From Hepsetus odoe (lineage: Eukaryota; Chordata; Actinopteri; Characiformes; Hepsetidae): 64,000 nt of DNA. The notes under the pieces were generated by a model. The model did not search any database, had not been told where the DNA came from, and saw only the letters and a list, made by a program, of their open reading frames with translations. This document shows, piece after piece, positions 10,550-20,622 of this stretch. The translations under genes and the position numbers were made by a program. Where the stretch lies: NCBI GenBank assembly GCA_017165825.1, contig CM029372.1, forward strand, positions 1 to 64,000, given 5' to 3'. Positions within the stretch are counted from its first letter, which is position 1, and every line of letters begins with the position of its first letter.

Positions 10550-12350
10550 TCAAAATTCTTCTTTGTCGACTTCATCACTTGTGAAACTGGCATTTATTTG
10601 GTCTGGAACCCAGTCTGGTCTTGGGTTCAGATCTGGAGATGGCATCCCATCATCACATGCCTTTGCGTACATCTTTCTTCTGTGTGTAACATTTGAAACT
10701 GAGCTTGTGAGAATGTGATGAGCCATTGGACAATCATCATGAAACACTGCAACCAACAAGGTGCACACAAACAAAGATACAAGAAAACAACAGCAATGGG
10801 CTGTCACGGTGTGGTGTTGTACATTGGACGCCAACGCAGAGCCGAGAGCTTCGTACTGGACTTTAATGACGTATAACGCGCACAGAACTCAAACTAAACA
10901 TAACCAACATAACAAATGTAAAACATAACCCGAGTAATCACAGTGCGCACACAGAATGACCAGCGCCCTGCTCTGATTCACTGGGGCTTATAAGGCCAGC
11001 CCCCAACGAGGCACACCTGGCACCCAAGCCCAGGTGTGCACAATCAGAGCAGGGCACCCTCTACTGGCGCCGGACCGTTACATGGGCACCATCATCGTAC
11101 CAGATGCCAATATGGTCCCATCCAAATGTAGATTGAACTGCATCAGCTGTAATCCAGCTGTATGGAATAACAATAACATTTCCCATGTGGTCTGATAGAT
11201 CTGTTGTAATCTCATGGTGATCAGGAGTATAAAAACAGCATGAGGTGTTTAGAAGTTTGCAAACGCCGCCTTCTTTAGCTAGAAATAAGTCTTGGGTCAT
11301 TTTATTTTGCATGACTACTTGTCTCACATTTTCCATTTCATCATTCATTAGTTCAGTAGATAAGGATGTGTCATTCGCCAGTACAGCTATATGCAAGCGA
11401 TATGCAAGTGATACGCAAGTCCATTGATCTTGTTTATTGCTGCGGTTGTACCACCCCCAGGAAAAGTGAATGTACTAGCTTGTGTTGAAATGGATCATGG
11501 TTATAGACTGCCCTGGAAATAAAATTGCAGGGTAACAACAACCTTGCCATTTTGACTCTGGTGATGATGTACAGGCTCTCATGCCACATGCCCACATTAC
11601 TACATAATTTGCCCATATTGTTGTAAAAGGGCATTTAAACTGATGTTCCTGTCCTGAACGATCGTAAACCGAACAGTTGGACTGGGTTAGATCATCTGCC
11701 CCGTAGTATCTTTAAACCAATTGAAAAACATTACACTTTTACAGTCTGACCACCTAATTCTGTTCCCCCCTGGGATTTATTACTGCATATGCAATGTTCC
11801 CCCATTCGCTCAGGCACAAAAGAGTCACCTTTCGGCCAGGCCCTCCGCGGTAGAGGGCTACAGTTAAACCCAACAACACATGAGTCAGATTAGCAGCAGG
11901 TGGAAGCTGATCTGTGTTCCAGACTATCTCTAACACAGTAATCATACTCAAAGTTGTCCAGTGTACCATACAAGTGCTGCAGTCTGCACTGGGACCAGTA
12001 TCATTTAAATTAGCTTCTGTTGCCAACTTGTTGGCAAGGAAGACAAACCCAGCAGCCCCCAGTCACTGATAAGGTTCTCTTCATCTTCAGAGACAGGGCA
12101 CATTCCATTTTAACTTTGCATTATCGCAGTGATTTGGTCCTTCCCTTGTTTGCCACAGGTGCACTTCCTGCCACCATCTTTAGTAAGATGATAACAGTTA
12201 CCATCAAAATATTTCAAACAGGTCAGGATTCTGGTGAGTGTTTGGGTGAGCCTTTGTCTTTCCCACTTCACACTCTTCCCACTTCACAGAGACTCCGTCA
12301 CACCCTTTACCCTCACCCTGTCACCTGTTTCCACCCTCACGCGCTTACAG
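10550..12350 (-). pseudogene. env: ERV1 env remnant
   Basis: Minus-strand frames at 12026-11754 and 11634-11434 are surface-subunit sequence. 11396-11090 is the transmembrane subunit, and 10800-10550 the anchor and tail, with a hydrophobic segment (CCCFLVSLFVCTLLVAVF). The transmembrane part shows an immunosuppressive-like helix followed by the CX6CC motif (Cys, six residues, Cys-Cys) at about 11233-11261, which places it with gamma-type envelopes. A solo LTR (10802-11082) splits the anchor from the ectodomain. The frames are shifted relative to each other, so no envelope protein is made. Confidence 0.82.
10802..11082 (-). mobile_element. Solo LTR of the B family in ERV1 env
   Basis: 281 bp, TGTCACGG...CCGTTACA, flanked by the 5-bp duplication TGGGC (10797-10801 and 11083-11087). 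It matches the LTRs of the B element at 43100 and 44000 over its full length. On the minus strand it has a TTATAAG TATA box in the GGGGCTTATAAG context and a downstream GCTGGTCATTC. ERV2 has the uninterrupted site near 56050, confirming insertion after the ERV copies diverged. Confidence 0.92.
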
Positions 12351-12353
12351 TGT

Positions 12354-12790
12354 AATACGTGGATCAATGTAGCTCTCTCTGCTTCACGGCGGTAGGTGTT
12401 GTCAGCAACACTTGAAACGTTCCCGTCCAGCGCCTGGACTTCCAATGCTTCTTTACTAGGATCGGGTCACCCGGTCTCAGGTCATGTAGAGGACCCTCTG
12501 CTGTCCTTGTCAACAATTCTTTAACCTGCTAGTGGACAGAGTGGAGAATAGCAAACAAACAACAACAGTATTGTGCCATTTCATCATCACAGTGTGTTGT
12601 TAAACTTGCTCCTGCTGCTTTACCTCCGGGCGGTCCCAGGCCAAAGTTCATGGGTTTACCAAACAAAATTTCAAATGGGCTCAAATTCATTCTGGCTCTC
12701 CTGAGTTACTCTCCAGGCAAATTGAGCACGACTGGCAATATTTTTTTTTCCCCACAGCTGAGAATCCTTTAGTAAACCACTAAATTTCAT
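12354..12790 (-). pseudogene. pol: ERV1 integrase: zinc-binding and C-terminal pieces, core deleted
   Basis: The minus strand reads the CXXC half of an integrase zinc domain (CQSCSICLESNSG) at about 12700-12740. A C-terminal segment follows almost at once (SPFEILFGKPM, then GDPILVK and FQVLLTTPTAVK) of the gammaretrovirus-like kind. The whole DDE catalytic core between them is missing. ERV2 shows an even larger loss at the same place. Confidence 0.75.
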
Positions 12791-14227
12791 AATGTCCATC
12801 ATCCCCCCTTTGACGCATAGTCTTTACTGTGCGACAGTTTACCAAAACGAGGAAAGAAATGACTCGGCAGGCATGGGAGGCCATTAGGCCCTCACCAGGT
12901 ACCTTCGCCATAGCTGCTGCATTTGCAGACAGTAATCTGTTTATGCCAACCAATTCTGTTATAGCATCCAAGAATGCTGAGATCAAACTGGAATTGAGAA
13001 TGGGGGAACTGTCAGATTTCAGAAATTTCCTGTGTCTCCACATAGCACCAAATCATGTACCACTCCAAAAGCAGATCTGCAATCAGTGTAGAGTAACAGT
13101 AACTATCTTTAGCCAATTTACATGCTTCAGTCAAAGCTACAAATTCTGCTACTTGAGCAGACAGAACGAGGAAGGTCGCCGCTGTGGAGAGTGCCGCTTT
13201 CGGAGCAAACTGCAAAACCCACACGGTTTAGTCCTTTGTTGTCTCTCGAGGCAGAGTCATCTGCACAAACACAAGATTAGAGTTAGAAATGGGAACTTCT
13301 TGTAAATCTGTTCCATTGCTGCCACATAGGGTGGTCATGAGGTTCACTGTCTTCTGGTAATGGAAGCAAAGTGGAAGGGTTAAGGTTAGTGCAATGTCTA
13401 ATGGTGACACTTGGCATACATTATATTTCAAACATCTTGCAGCTGACAGGTGGGCTGTGCTTTGGTGCTGTAAGAGAAGAGAGACTGCATGTGGCACTAA
13501 AACAGTTAAATCAGCATAGCCAGCTCGATCTCTGGAGGCCTCTTGATCTTCTCTGCTGCAGCTACGTTTTTCAAACAAACAGGCAGACCTGCTGCCACTG
13601 GATCCAGCTCTGAAGAGAAATAGGCCACCAGCCTGAGCTTATCTCCATGTTTTTCTAACAAAATTGGAGTCATGTTCCCCTCTTTCTCACAGACTATTTG
13701 CACAAATGGTTTGGTGGGATCCCTGATGACCATGGTTTGGTGGGATCTTTGATGACCATTGATCACAAATGGTTTTTGGTGGAGGAGACAATAGAGCTTG
13801 TTTCAAATTGTTAAAGGCCTCAAGTTTTGTCATTTCACGTGAGTTAACAGTTATTAGACAATTTCTGAGAGGTCATTGCCCGCAGCGGTGCCTCCATCTC
13901 TGAATAGTTAGGAATGAAACCTCTGCAATAGTAACACATTCCCAGAAAAGATGCTAATTGCTTCTTAGTCACATGTCTGGTTATATCACGAATGGCCTTG
14001 GCGTGCTTATTTCAGAGTGATTTACTTTTTGGTGAGATAATATGGCCCAAAAATGTCACTTGCTGTTTAACAAATTGAACCTTAGACAGACTGACCTTGT
14101 GGCCATTCTCAGCCAAATGGTTTGTTGAGACAGTGTGTCTCAACAAACAGTGCTTGGTTGGGTGCTGCAATCAGAAAATCATCAACATACTGCAGCAGTG
14201 CGATCCCCGGGGACAAAGCTAAGGAAG
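12780..14227 (-). pseudogene. pol: ERV1 RT (C-terminal half) and RNase H
   Basis: The RT active site YVDD lies at 14179-14195 on the minus strand, and the thumb and connection follow to about 13770. RNase H runs 13766-12780; its first catalytic Asp motif is altered in the reading (ADDSASRDNKGLNRVGFAVC) and the last part reads KFLKSDSSPILNSSLISAFLDAI. Frameshifts are present. At 14228 the reading is cut by the A-cc1 insertion and resumes at 17243. Confidence 0.82.
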
Positions 14228-14331
14228 TGTAACGGTGGCGGGGTGCCGGAAGGATGCCAGTGCGGAGCCAGGAGTTCGGAACTTAGTTTTATTATTCGCA
14301 GTTACAAAAACAAGAAACAAGGACTGCAGTT
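14228..14331 (-). repeat. Residual 3' LTR of A-cc1
   Basis: 104 bp matching the start (plus orientation) of the LTR at 16813 with two differences, ending at GGACTGCAGT. Beyond it the two copies diverge completely. Confidence 0.88.
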
Positions 14332-16809
14332 CTCATCCAAACCCAAGTGCCAACTGGGACGATGTTCACGTGGGCATTGAGCAGGAGGTTTGGGGGAAGA
14401 ACAGCTGGTGTGAAGACTCTTTTGGGGGCACTGACAGCAATAAAGGAAAGGTACCCCTCCACTGCTGCAGTGAACGCTGTTGCTCTTCTCTGGCACTGCT
14501 GACCTCTGGGAGGCCGGGGTAATTGTGTGCTTCCATCTCTGAGAGGCATGATGACTTGTGCTTTGCTTGTACTGACCTTATTTTTGGCAACCTGGGTTGT
14601 TCCTCTCCTCTGAGCAGGAGGGGGTTTGACTGATTCTGGGGCCTCTGGTATCTGTGGGTCCTCCACAGGCACATCAGGTTGGGCTGCTGGGGTGTCATCA
14701 CCAGTAGCTTCCACAAAGCCTCTGGAGCACTCCTCCTCTGGATCATTCTCTGAAAGGCTAAGGTCAAGGGAATTGAGTACCTCTGAGGAACTGGACTCGA
14801 TTTCTGCGACTTTACTTATTGAATGCATTGAAACAAGGGAAGAGATCCATGAAGGGCGGTCTGTTCCAGAGATGATGCATGAAGTAATAGATGGAAGTGG
14901 TTTATGTTGAACCAGACTGGGAGCCGAATTCCTGGATGTCTGGTTCTGCAACTGTGACTATGTTCCAGCAACATGTACGGGTATGTTCAGAGCAGGTTCG
15001 CTAAGAAGTCCTCGCCTAGTTGGCCGATAGGCCTCAGCAGAGGGCAGGGGATTCGGAATAATCCTAGCCTTCCTCCTTGATACAGGAAATGTGGACAGGA
15101 AATAATCCTGAAACATAGTTTCTGGGTCTTCTCTGTTGCAATACAAGTTTATCTTCTCACCTGACGTATCGGTGGACAGGATCTCCACCAGGGGCTTTCT
15201 CTGCCAGTGTTCCAAAGCAGTAATCAATGTAGGTGATTTCCGAAGAGACCTACTTGTTATGGGTACCTCGGTCAAGGAGCTGGCTGTAAGGAAACGCCTT
15301 GTTCTCCCTGACTCACCATGTGGGTCCCATGAGGAATGGTCCGACTCGCTGGAAAGCCTTGGCCTGGCGGGGTCTGAAAGAGAGCTAAACATAAATGAAT
15401 CCTTGTGGTTCATAGACGAGTCCCTCTTGGCCCTGTGACACCCTGCTCCATGTACCTGCGGGGTGAGTCTCACGGAGTCCAGGTTCTCATAACCACATTG
15501 AATTTTTAGTTTCTTGTCCAAAATCAAACATATAAAACTGTGCATTACCTGCCCTCCTTGACCATACTCTCTGGGTGGGTCCTGCAAATCAGTGGGTTTT
15601 CTGGTTTCCCTCCTGGCCTTTTCCAGTTCTGCCTGCAGAGTGGCATAGTTGCCTTGCACCTGCTTCAGCTCCTGCATGAATCCCCTGACTTTCACTCGAA
15701 GCTCACCATTGTCTTGAGCTAAAACCTCTCTCTCCCTTTCCCGGGTTGCCATGTCACTCTGGCAAAGAGACAAGAGTCCTGTGGTCTCCTCAAGCTGAGA
15801 ACGCAGAGTGGTGAGCTTCTCTTTGTGTTTCAGTCTTTCATGGGTGGCTGAGCTGGTTACCTGCAGAACAGAGGTCTTGCTCTCTGCCAGCTGTTGGTTG
15901 AGCCTCGTTAGCAATTCCCTCTGTTGTTTGATCTGATCGTCTCGTAGGTGAATGTCTGCGAGAAGTACAGAGTTCAAAGTTCAAGTTGGCCTGTTTGAGC
16001 CTTTCTGTCTCAGCCCTGAAGTCCTCCTGGGTGCTGTTCAAGTTTTCGGTTAGCCACAGTATCTGTTCACTGAGCTCCTTACAGACTTTCTCACGCTCTA
16101 GGTACCTAGCCTGCTTTTCCTGAAGTTCCCCATTTACTGTAACTAGTTCCTCCTGAAGGGAATGTACTTGAAACTGGTGGCTCACCTGCAGCTGGTGTTT
16201 CACAGCCTGAAGAGAGGCGTTTTCATCCTCCCATTTCTTACACTTTGTTTTCAGGGAGTCCAGATCCTGGTTCCGTGTACAGATTACTTGATCCCTGGTG
16301 AGGAGCTCAGCCTCCATTTCCTGGAGCTGCTCAACTAAAACGTTTTTGTTCTGTCTCTCTGCGCCCAGAACAGACAGCCAGACCTTCTGAGATTCCTGTA
16401 GTTCATGTTCTAATTTCAGAATTTTCAAGGTTAATTCTCTTACCTGAAATGGTTCCTCTGTTGCCCTCTGCCCAGCAGACGGGTTTGAGGAGCTGGGGTT
16501 GTGTACTGTGCGAGGTGCGGGCCTCTTGCCCTTTTTTCTTTGTTTCCAAGGCGTATCCGCCATTTTTTCGCCGCGTTTCACATAGGGTGTGGTCTCCGCG
16601 GACGGGACCGCTGTGTTTGCTGCACGGCGCTGTCTCCGCAGACGGACCGCTGTGTTTGCAACTCTCTGCATTTCACCGCTCCGCTTGCAATGCCCCAGCT
16701 GCCACAGGGGCAGCCCTGCTTGGAGGTCCTCAATCTGGGCTCCCAGTGCTCGCTCTAGCTCCTCCAGCCACTCCTCACGGCTCCTGACGTCCCGGTTTTG
16801 GCGGCTCAT
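14292..16809 (-). pseudogene. A-cc1 coiled-coil ORF, frameshifted
   Basis: The start ATG is at 16809, four bases inside the LTR boundary, giving MSRQNRDV. About the first 120 residues are a basic leader. A long heptad-rich coiled coil follows (ELQESQKVWL, EQLQEMEAELL, FQVHSLQEELVTVNGELQEK, then LLTRLNQQL and LQAELEKARRE), and then a Ser/Pro-rich tail (SSSSEVLNSLDLSLSE). Frames 16809-15838, 15977-14958 and 14951-14292 join end to end. Alignment with A-cc2 (27781-30655) shows the breaks are small indels, so the ancestor had one ORF of about 800 codons. No enzymatic motif is visible. I do not recognise the host or viral source of the coiled coil. Confidence 0.75.
16437..16446 (-). promoter_or_regulatory. 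Splice-donor-like site at the cargo boundary of A-cc1
   Basis: The minus strand reads CAGGTAAGAG, a near-ideal 5' splice site, exactly where the leader (ATEEPFQ) meets the coiled coil. A-IQ (39302) and A3 (62545) have CAGGTTAGTG at the equivalent point. It is read through as coding sequence; use in splicing is only inferred. Confidence 0.4.
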
Positions 16810-16810
16810 T
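16801..16810 (-). promoter_or_regulatory. Putative self-priming site of A-cc1
   Basis: The minus strand directly after the LTR reads AATGAGCCGC, overlapping the start codon. It is the exact reverse complement of GCGGCTCATT in the same LTR (plus 16979-16988 region), about 30 nt past the TATA box. No tRNA-type TGG primer site is present. Confidence 0.6.
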
Positions 16811-16812
16811 TC

Positions 16813-17237
16813 TGTAACGGTGGCGGGGTGCCGGAAGGACGCCAGTGTGGAGCCAGGAGTTCGGAACTTAGTTTTATTATTCGCAGTTACAAAAACAAGA
16901 AACAAGGACTGCAGTCTATAATCAAGATACGAAGTTACAAAAACCAGAACCACCATTGCATGTAGGCATAGCCTAACTAATGAGCCGCGCTCTGTTCTGA
17001 CTCATCGGGGCTTAAATAGTCAGCCCCAATGAGACACACCTGTGCCTTCTTGGGCTCAGGTGTGCTCAGTCAGAACAGAGCGCCCTTTAGTGTGCCTAAA
17101 ACACCTCATGTGACAGAAACACCTTATACGTGACAAACCCCTCATACGTGATAGAGAGCGCCCTCTAGCGTGCCCAAAACACCTCATTCATGACAGAGAG
17201 CGCCCTCTAGCGTGCCCAAAACACCTCACATGTGACA
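16813..17237 (-). repeat. 5' LTR of A-cc1
   Basis: 425 bp with TG...CA ends. The minus strand shows U3 direct repeats (GGCACGCTAGAGGGCGCTCTC), a nested palindrome (TCTGTTCTGACT...AGTCAGAACAGA), a TATTTAAG TATA box and GCGGCTCATT just downstream. It is clearly homologous to the A-IQ LTRs at 37447 and 41363. Confidence 0.9.
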
Positions 17238-17930
17238 GGAAGCTATTGAATCACGTAGTGCTCCTTTGTGAAATTAAAAGCAAACCAAAATTGACAATCA
17301 GGGTGTACATGGACACTGAAGAATGCTTTGGCCAATTCAATCACAGAGAACCATGTGGCATCGGGCAGAATTTGTGATTGGTGTACGGATTTGGAACTAT
17401 GGGTGCACGGGCCTGTACTGCAGCACTGACTGCTTGCAAAAAAATAAATAAATAAAAAAAATTATATATACATATATATACACATACACATACATACATA
17501 CACACATACACACATACATACATATACATTTGGTGGGTTGACCCCTATCCCTGATTTTGGAGAGGAAATAACAGCGTACGGACTGGAGAATTTGGACACA
17601 GAACAATCATCCCTGCCTTCCTCAAGGCTTCAAATACTGGTCTAATACCATCACTTCCTGTTTAAGTGGGTATTATGATTGACAAGGCCTGTATGCAGAT
17701 TTTTAGGAGTTATCATTATTATTAACAACCGGAGGACTATTCTTTATCAACCCAACATCATTTTTATCTTTCAACCACAAGTGATCTGGAAGATTTGACA
17801 GAGCTGGGTCTTCATCCAAACTGGTCATTGTGTATGGTGGCTCAAAAAAAGTTGGGTAATGCGCTCAGAAGAGACTGTGCTCTCACAAAGGCTGGCAAAA
17901 GCCTGAACTTTGTCGCTGTATAAAACAGCA
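17238..17930 (-). pseudogene. pol: ERV1 RT, N-terminal part
   Basis: Continuation of ERV1 past the A-cc1 insertion. The minus strand carries RT fingers and palm sequence parallel to ERV2 50880-51365. An AT/AC microsatellite at 17441-17527 has expanded within it, and several stops are present. The reading resembles gammaretrovirus-type RT. Confidence 0.7.
17441..17527. repeat. AT/ACAT microsatellite
   Basis: Run of AAATAAATA, then TATATACA and CATACATACACA units inside the ERV1 RT remnant. It accounts for the odd low-complexity frames on the minus strand here. Confidence 0.9.
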
Positions 17931-18990
17931 TGATCAGACAGGAACCCAATCTTCTGCCTGTGAATTAAAATCATACGACCTGATCGCCACTCCCTCTGAG
18001 ACATCCCCTTCCCCCGCCTCCTCCTGTCAATCACTTCCTGTCTGGTGCCAGTTGCTGCCACTGCATCCCCCATCATGGTTGTCCACGATGGTTGTTTCCT
18101 GGTCCACGATGAACTTGATCATGTACACGGATCGAACTGTTCAAACATTCTTTTGCCCAATGATCCATGCCACCACAGATGAAACATCCAATGTATCACC
18201 TCTGTGTCCACCTCTGCCATGTCCTCTGTCTTATCCACACCAGACTTTCTGCCACCACCTCCCCTCTCAGCTGTCAGGTTCAGCCTGGTCAGAGAGGCAT
18301 CGTGCAGCTGCTGCTGTTACTTTTTGGTTCTGTCCTTGAGTTTCTTGCTCAGCAGTTCCTCAGCATGCTCAGTGTGTTTGATAATGGTGGCCACATGTGA
18401 TGTTTTCTCTCCGATGCGTTCCATGTTGGTTCTTGTTGTTGAAGATGTGCTGGTCTGTTAGGCTGGGAGGATTTCTGCTTCCTGCTTTGATGGCACCTGG
18501 GATCTTGTCCACGGTTGTTCCACAAGAGGATTGCAGCCGGAGATCCCTCCGTGGATTGTGTTGGTTCTTGTTGACAGGTAGGAGAGGGATCCAGGTCCGT
18601 CTCAGTCAGGAACAGGAACTGACCTACCGGCGGATCAGGATAGAGACATTGGTGCTCGGAAGAAACAAATTAAAGGATTAGTTTGGTTAGTTGGGCCGGC
18701 GGAGCTTTTGTGAAACATTGTAGTTGTTGCTTTGGGTGATGTAGGTGTGGTCGCACTAGCACCACTTGTGTGTGTGTGTGTGTGTTGGTCGATTAGGGTC
18801 TGACTAACTCTATTTTCCTGCCATTCAGTTTTTCGTTTTTTTCCTATACAATCTTTTAGAGCCTTGGAACTGAAAGACCCCTCTGCTGGAAACCCATATT
18901 TTACTACCCATCTACTCAATATCATTAAATCAGTTGCTTCCTCCCCATACCTCTGTCTCATGACAAGCATCCTTTCCGAACCCTCATTTA
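17931..18990 (-). pseudogene. gag: ERV1 gag remnant
   Basis: The minus strand carries a CX2CX4HX4C zinc knuckle (CFICGGMDHWAKEC) at 18145-18186, with capsid or matrix-like sequence upstream (18970-18635, including DLMILSRWVVKYGFPAE). A GT microsatellite lies at 18766-18786. Frameshifts are present. ERV2 lacks the corresponding 1.2 kb altogether, so this is the only record of this Gag in the window. Confidence 0.65.
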
Positions 18991-19512
18991 CTCTTTTTCC
19001 CTGATCCCTTGATTGTGAGGTAGTAACGCAGTCCCATTCCTGTCCCAGACAGGTGTAGCGCTACAATATCTACTGTCGATCGTCACCGACAGGGAAGGTA
19101 AACTTTTATCACTCTCAACCTTACCTTGAAAGAGTTGGACCGATCCCCAAATTTACTTCACTCCCTCGTTTTAGGTCTAGCTCAAGGTTCCTCCTTAGGT
19201 CCACTGCGTACCACCCCTATGGTACCCCGCAGCCAGAGGATTCTAATTCTCAATCACTCCAAATATTTAAATTAGGATACTTGTTAAATCAACCAGAAGA
19301 TAAGGGTAGAAAGCAACAACAGAAAAATTAGGGGGAAAGAGAAGGTGCTCACTGACCGTTCCGCTATTCTATTTCATGGAGTCCATCGGCGGAGGTCCCA
19401 GTGACGCCAAGCCCCTCTTATCTGCAATTGGAGGTTAGGGGTCGGGTAAAATTTAAATCCCGAGATGATCAGTCCTTGGCCATGGATGTCTGTCCTGGGC
19501 CGACAGCTCGCG
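18991..19512 (-). other. ERV1 leader between primer site and gag
   Basis: Non-coding retroviral leader. 19235-19500 aligns with ERV2 49595-49860. Nothing else is recognised. Confidence 0.6.
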
Positions 19513-19532
19513 GACTCCTGGCTGGCTCGCCA
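19513..19532 (-). promoter_or_regulatory. ERV1 primer-binding site, tRNA-Arg(ACG) type
   Basis: The plus strand reads GACTCCTGGCTGGCTCGCCA, identical to the 3' end of vertebrate tRNA-Arg with anticodon ACG including the CCA, as I know that tRNA. The minus strand is therefore a full 20-nt primer site, two bases after the LTR end CCACAACA. ERV2 has the same site with one mismatch. Confidence 0.88.
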
Positions 19533-19534
19533 AC

Positions 19535-19720
19535 TGTTGTGGAAAAATTTACCCAAGGAACAAGTCAGAGGCACTTTTAGTCTAATGAAGAGTTTAATAA
19601 TCACTGCAGTGAGGATTCCTCTCGCACTCTACTGAGAGTACAAGAGGAAACCCCGAATACAGAAAAACAGAGGCTCTTATACACATTTTGGGCCACAGGC
19701 CCACCTCCCCTCGACCTTCA
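19535..19720 (-). repeat. ERV1 5' LTR, U3 truncated
   Basis: Starts TGTTGTGG (the minus-strand LTR end). It aligns with the R-U5 half of the ERV2 LTR (49400-49568), including the TGTATAAGA TATA region and ATTAAA. Most of U3 is lost and an RTE fragment follows. Confidence 0.8.
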
Positions 19721-19737
19721 AGTCCCAGTAAGCCTTA

Positions 19738-19915
19738 AGGTCGGGCCTCTACCGATCTGGTATGGAAGTCTGTTGCGTTGTCCACATATTGATTTGGCAA
19801 AGTTTTACACCAGATGCCCATCCTGACGTAACTCTCCCCATTTACCCAGGCTTGGGACTGGCACGAAGAAATACACTGGCTTGTGCATCCCTTGTGGCCG
19901 GGCTTCACCAGAAAA
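19738..19915 (-). mobile_element. RTE LINE 5' fragment
   Basis: Matches 22935-23085, the region just upstream of the RTE endonuclease (ATATTGATTTGGCAAAGTTT, CTCCCCATTTACCC, CTTGTGCATCCC). No open frame is preserved. Confidence 0.75.
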
Positions 19916-20622
19916 TGAAAACAATTAAAAAACCAGTATACTTGGTTTATAAGCCTCTGTGCATACTCCAAGCGTTGGAAACGCTCTATTATGGCATATT
20001 ATGGCATGTTAATGACATGTTATCACGTCGGGAGCACCAGAAAATAAAAACAATTGAAAAACATGTATACTTAGTTTAAAAGCCCTTGTGCTGGAGCGCT
20101 GGAAACACTCTTTTGTAAGCCCAGTGGCTTTAAGCAGCAAGTTTATTGCATAGAAAGACAATGTTGAAAAACATGTTATTTAGAGTTTATAATGATGAAC
20201 ACGTGCCTCTAAATGGAATTACAGACACAGTTTTACAGGTTTTCACATCTGGAGCACCAGAAAATGAAAACAATGGAAAAACATGTATACTTGGTTAAAA
20301 AGCCTCTTTGCGAACTCCTAGCGCTGGAAATGCTCTTTTGTGAGCCTAGTGGCTCTAAGCAGCAAGTTTATTGCATAGAAAGAGGATGTTGAAAATCTTA
20401 TTTAGAGTTTATAATGGTGAACATATGCTGGAAGTGCAATTACAGACTACAGTTTAATATTTTATCACTTTGGGAGCGCAAGAAAATGAAAACAATTGAA
20501 AAACGTATACTTGGTGTAAAAGACACTGTGCTTGCTCAAAGTGCTGGAAACGCTCTTTTATAGCACATTGGTTTCAAGCAGCAAGTTTAAAGCATACAAA
20601 GTAAAGGATGAAAAACATGTGT
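19916..20622 (+). repeat. Satellite block, three units
   Basis: Units of the 225-bp satellite with the hallmark ACTTGGTTTAAAAGCC and GTTGAAAAACATGT segments. The RTE LINE inserted at its right edge. Confidence 0.88.

Larger units (their letters stand above)
14228..17237 (-). mobile_element. A-cc1: non-autonomous LTR element carrying a coiled-coil ORF
   Basis: Flanked by the 5-bp duplication GGAAG (14223-14227 and 17238-17242). The 5' LTR is 16813-17237. The 3' LTR is reduced to its last 104 bp (14228-14331) and joined straight to the ORF end, so U3, R and the polypurine tract are gone. The empty site is seen in ERV2 near 51366-51385. No protease, RT or integrase is encoded. The internal ORF begins at 16809, immediately after the LTR. 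Confidence 0.9.
10050..19720 (-). mobile_element. ERV1: defective class-I-type endogenous retrovirus
   Basis: Minus strand, gag-pol-env order from right to left: partial 5' LTR 19535-19720, primer site 19513-19532, gag 18100-18980, RT 13770-17900 (interrupted), RNase H 12780-13760, integrase remnants 12354-12780, env 10550-12350. It aligns through most of its length with the plus-strand copy ERV2 at 49184-56475. The 3' LTR and polypurine tract are missing. Two later insertions are dated by ERV2 empty sites. All genes are broken. Confidence 0.88.

Noticed and set aside
19535..19720. ERV1 paired 5' and 3' LTRs for age estimate
   Set aside because: The 3' LTR is absent (an RTE scrap lies at 9935-10049), so no LTR-LTR date can be obtained.
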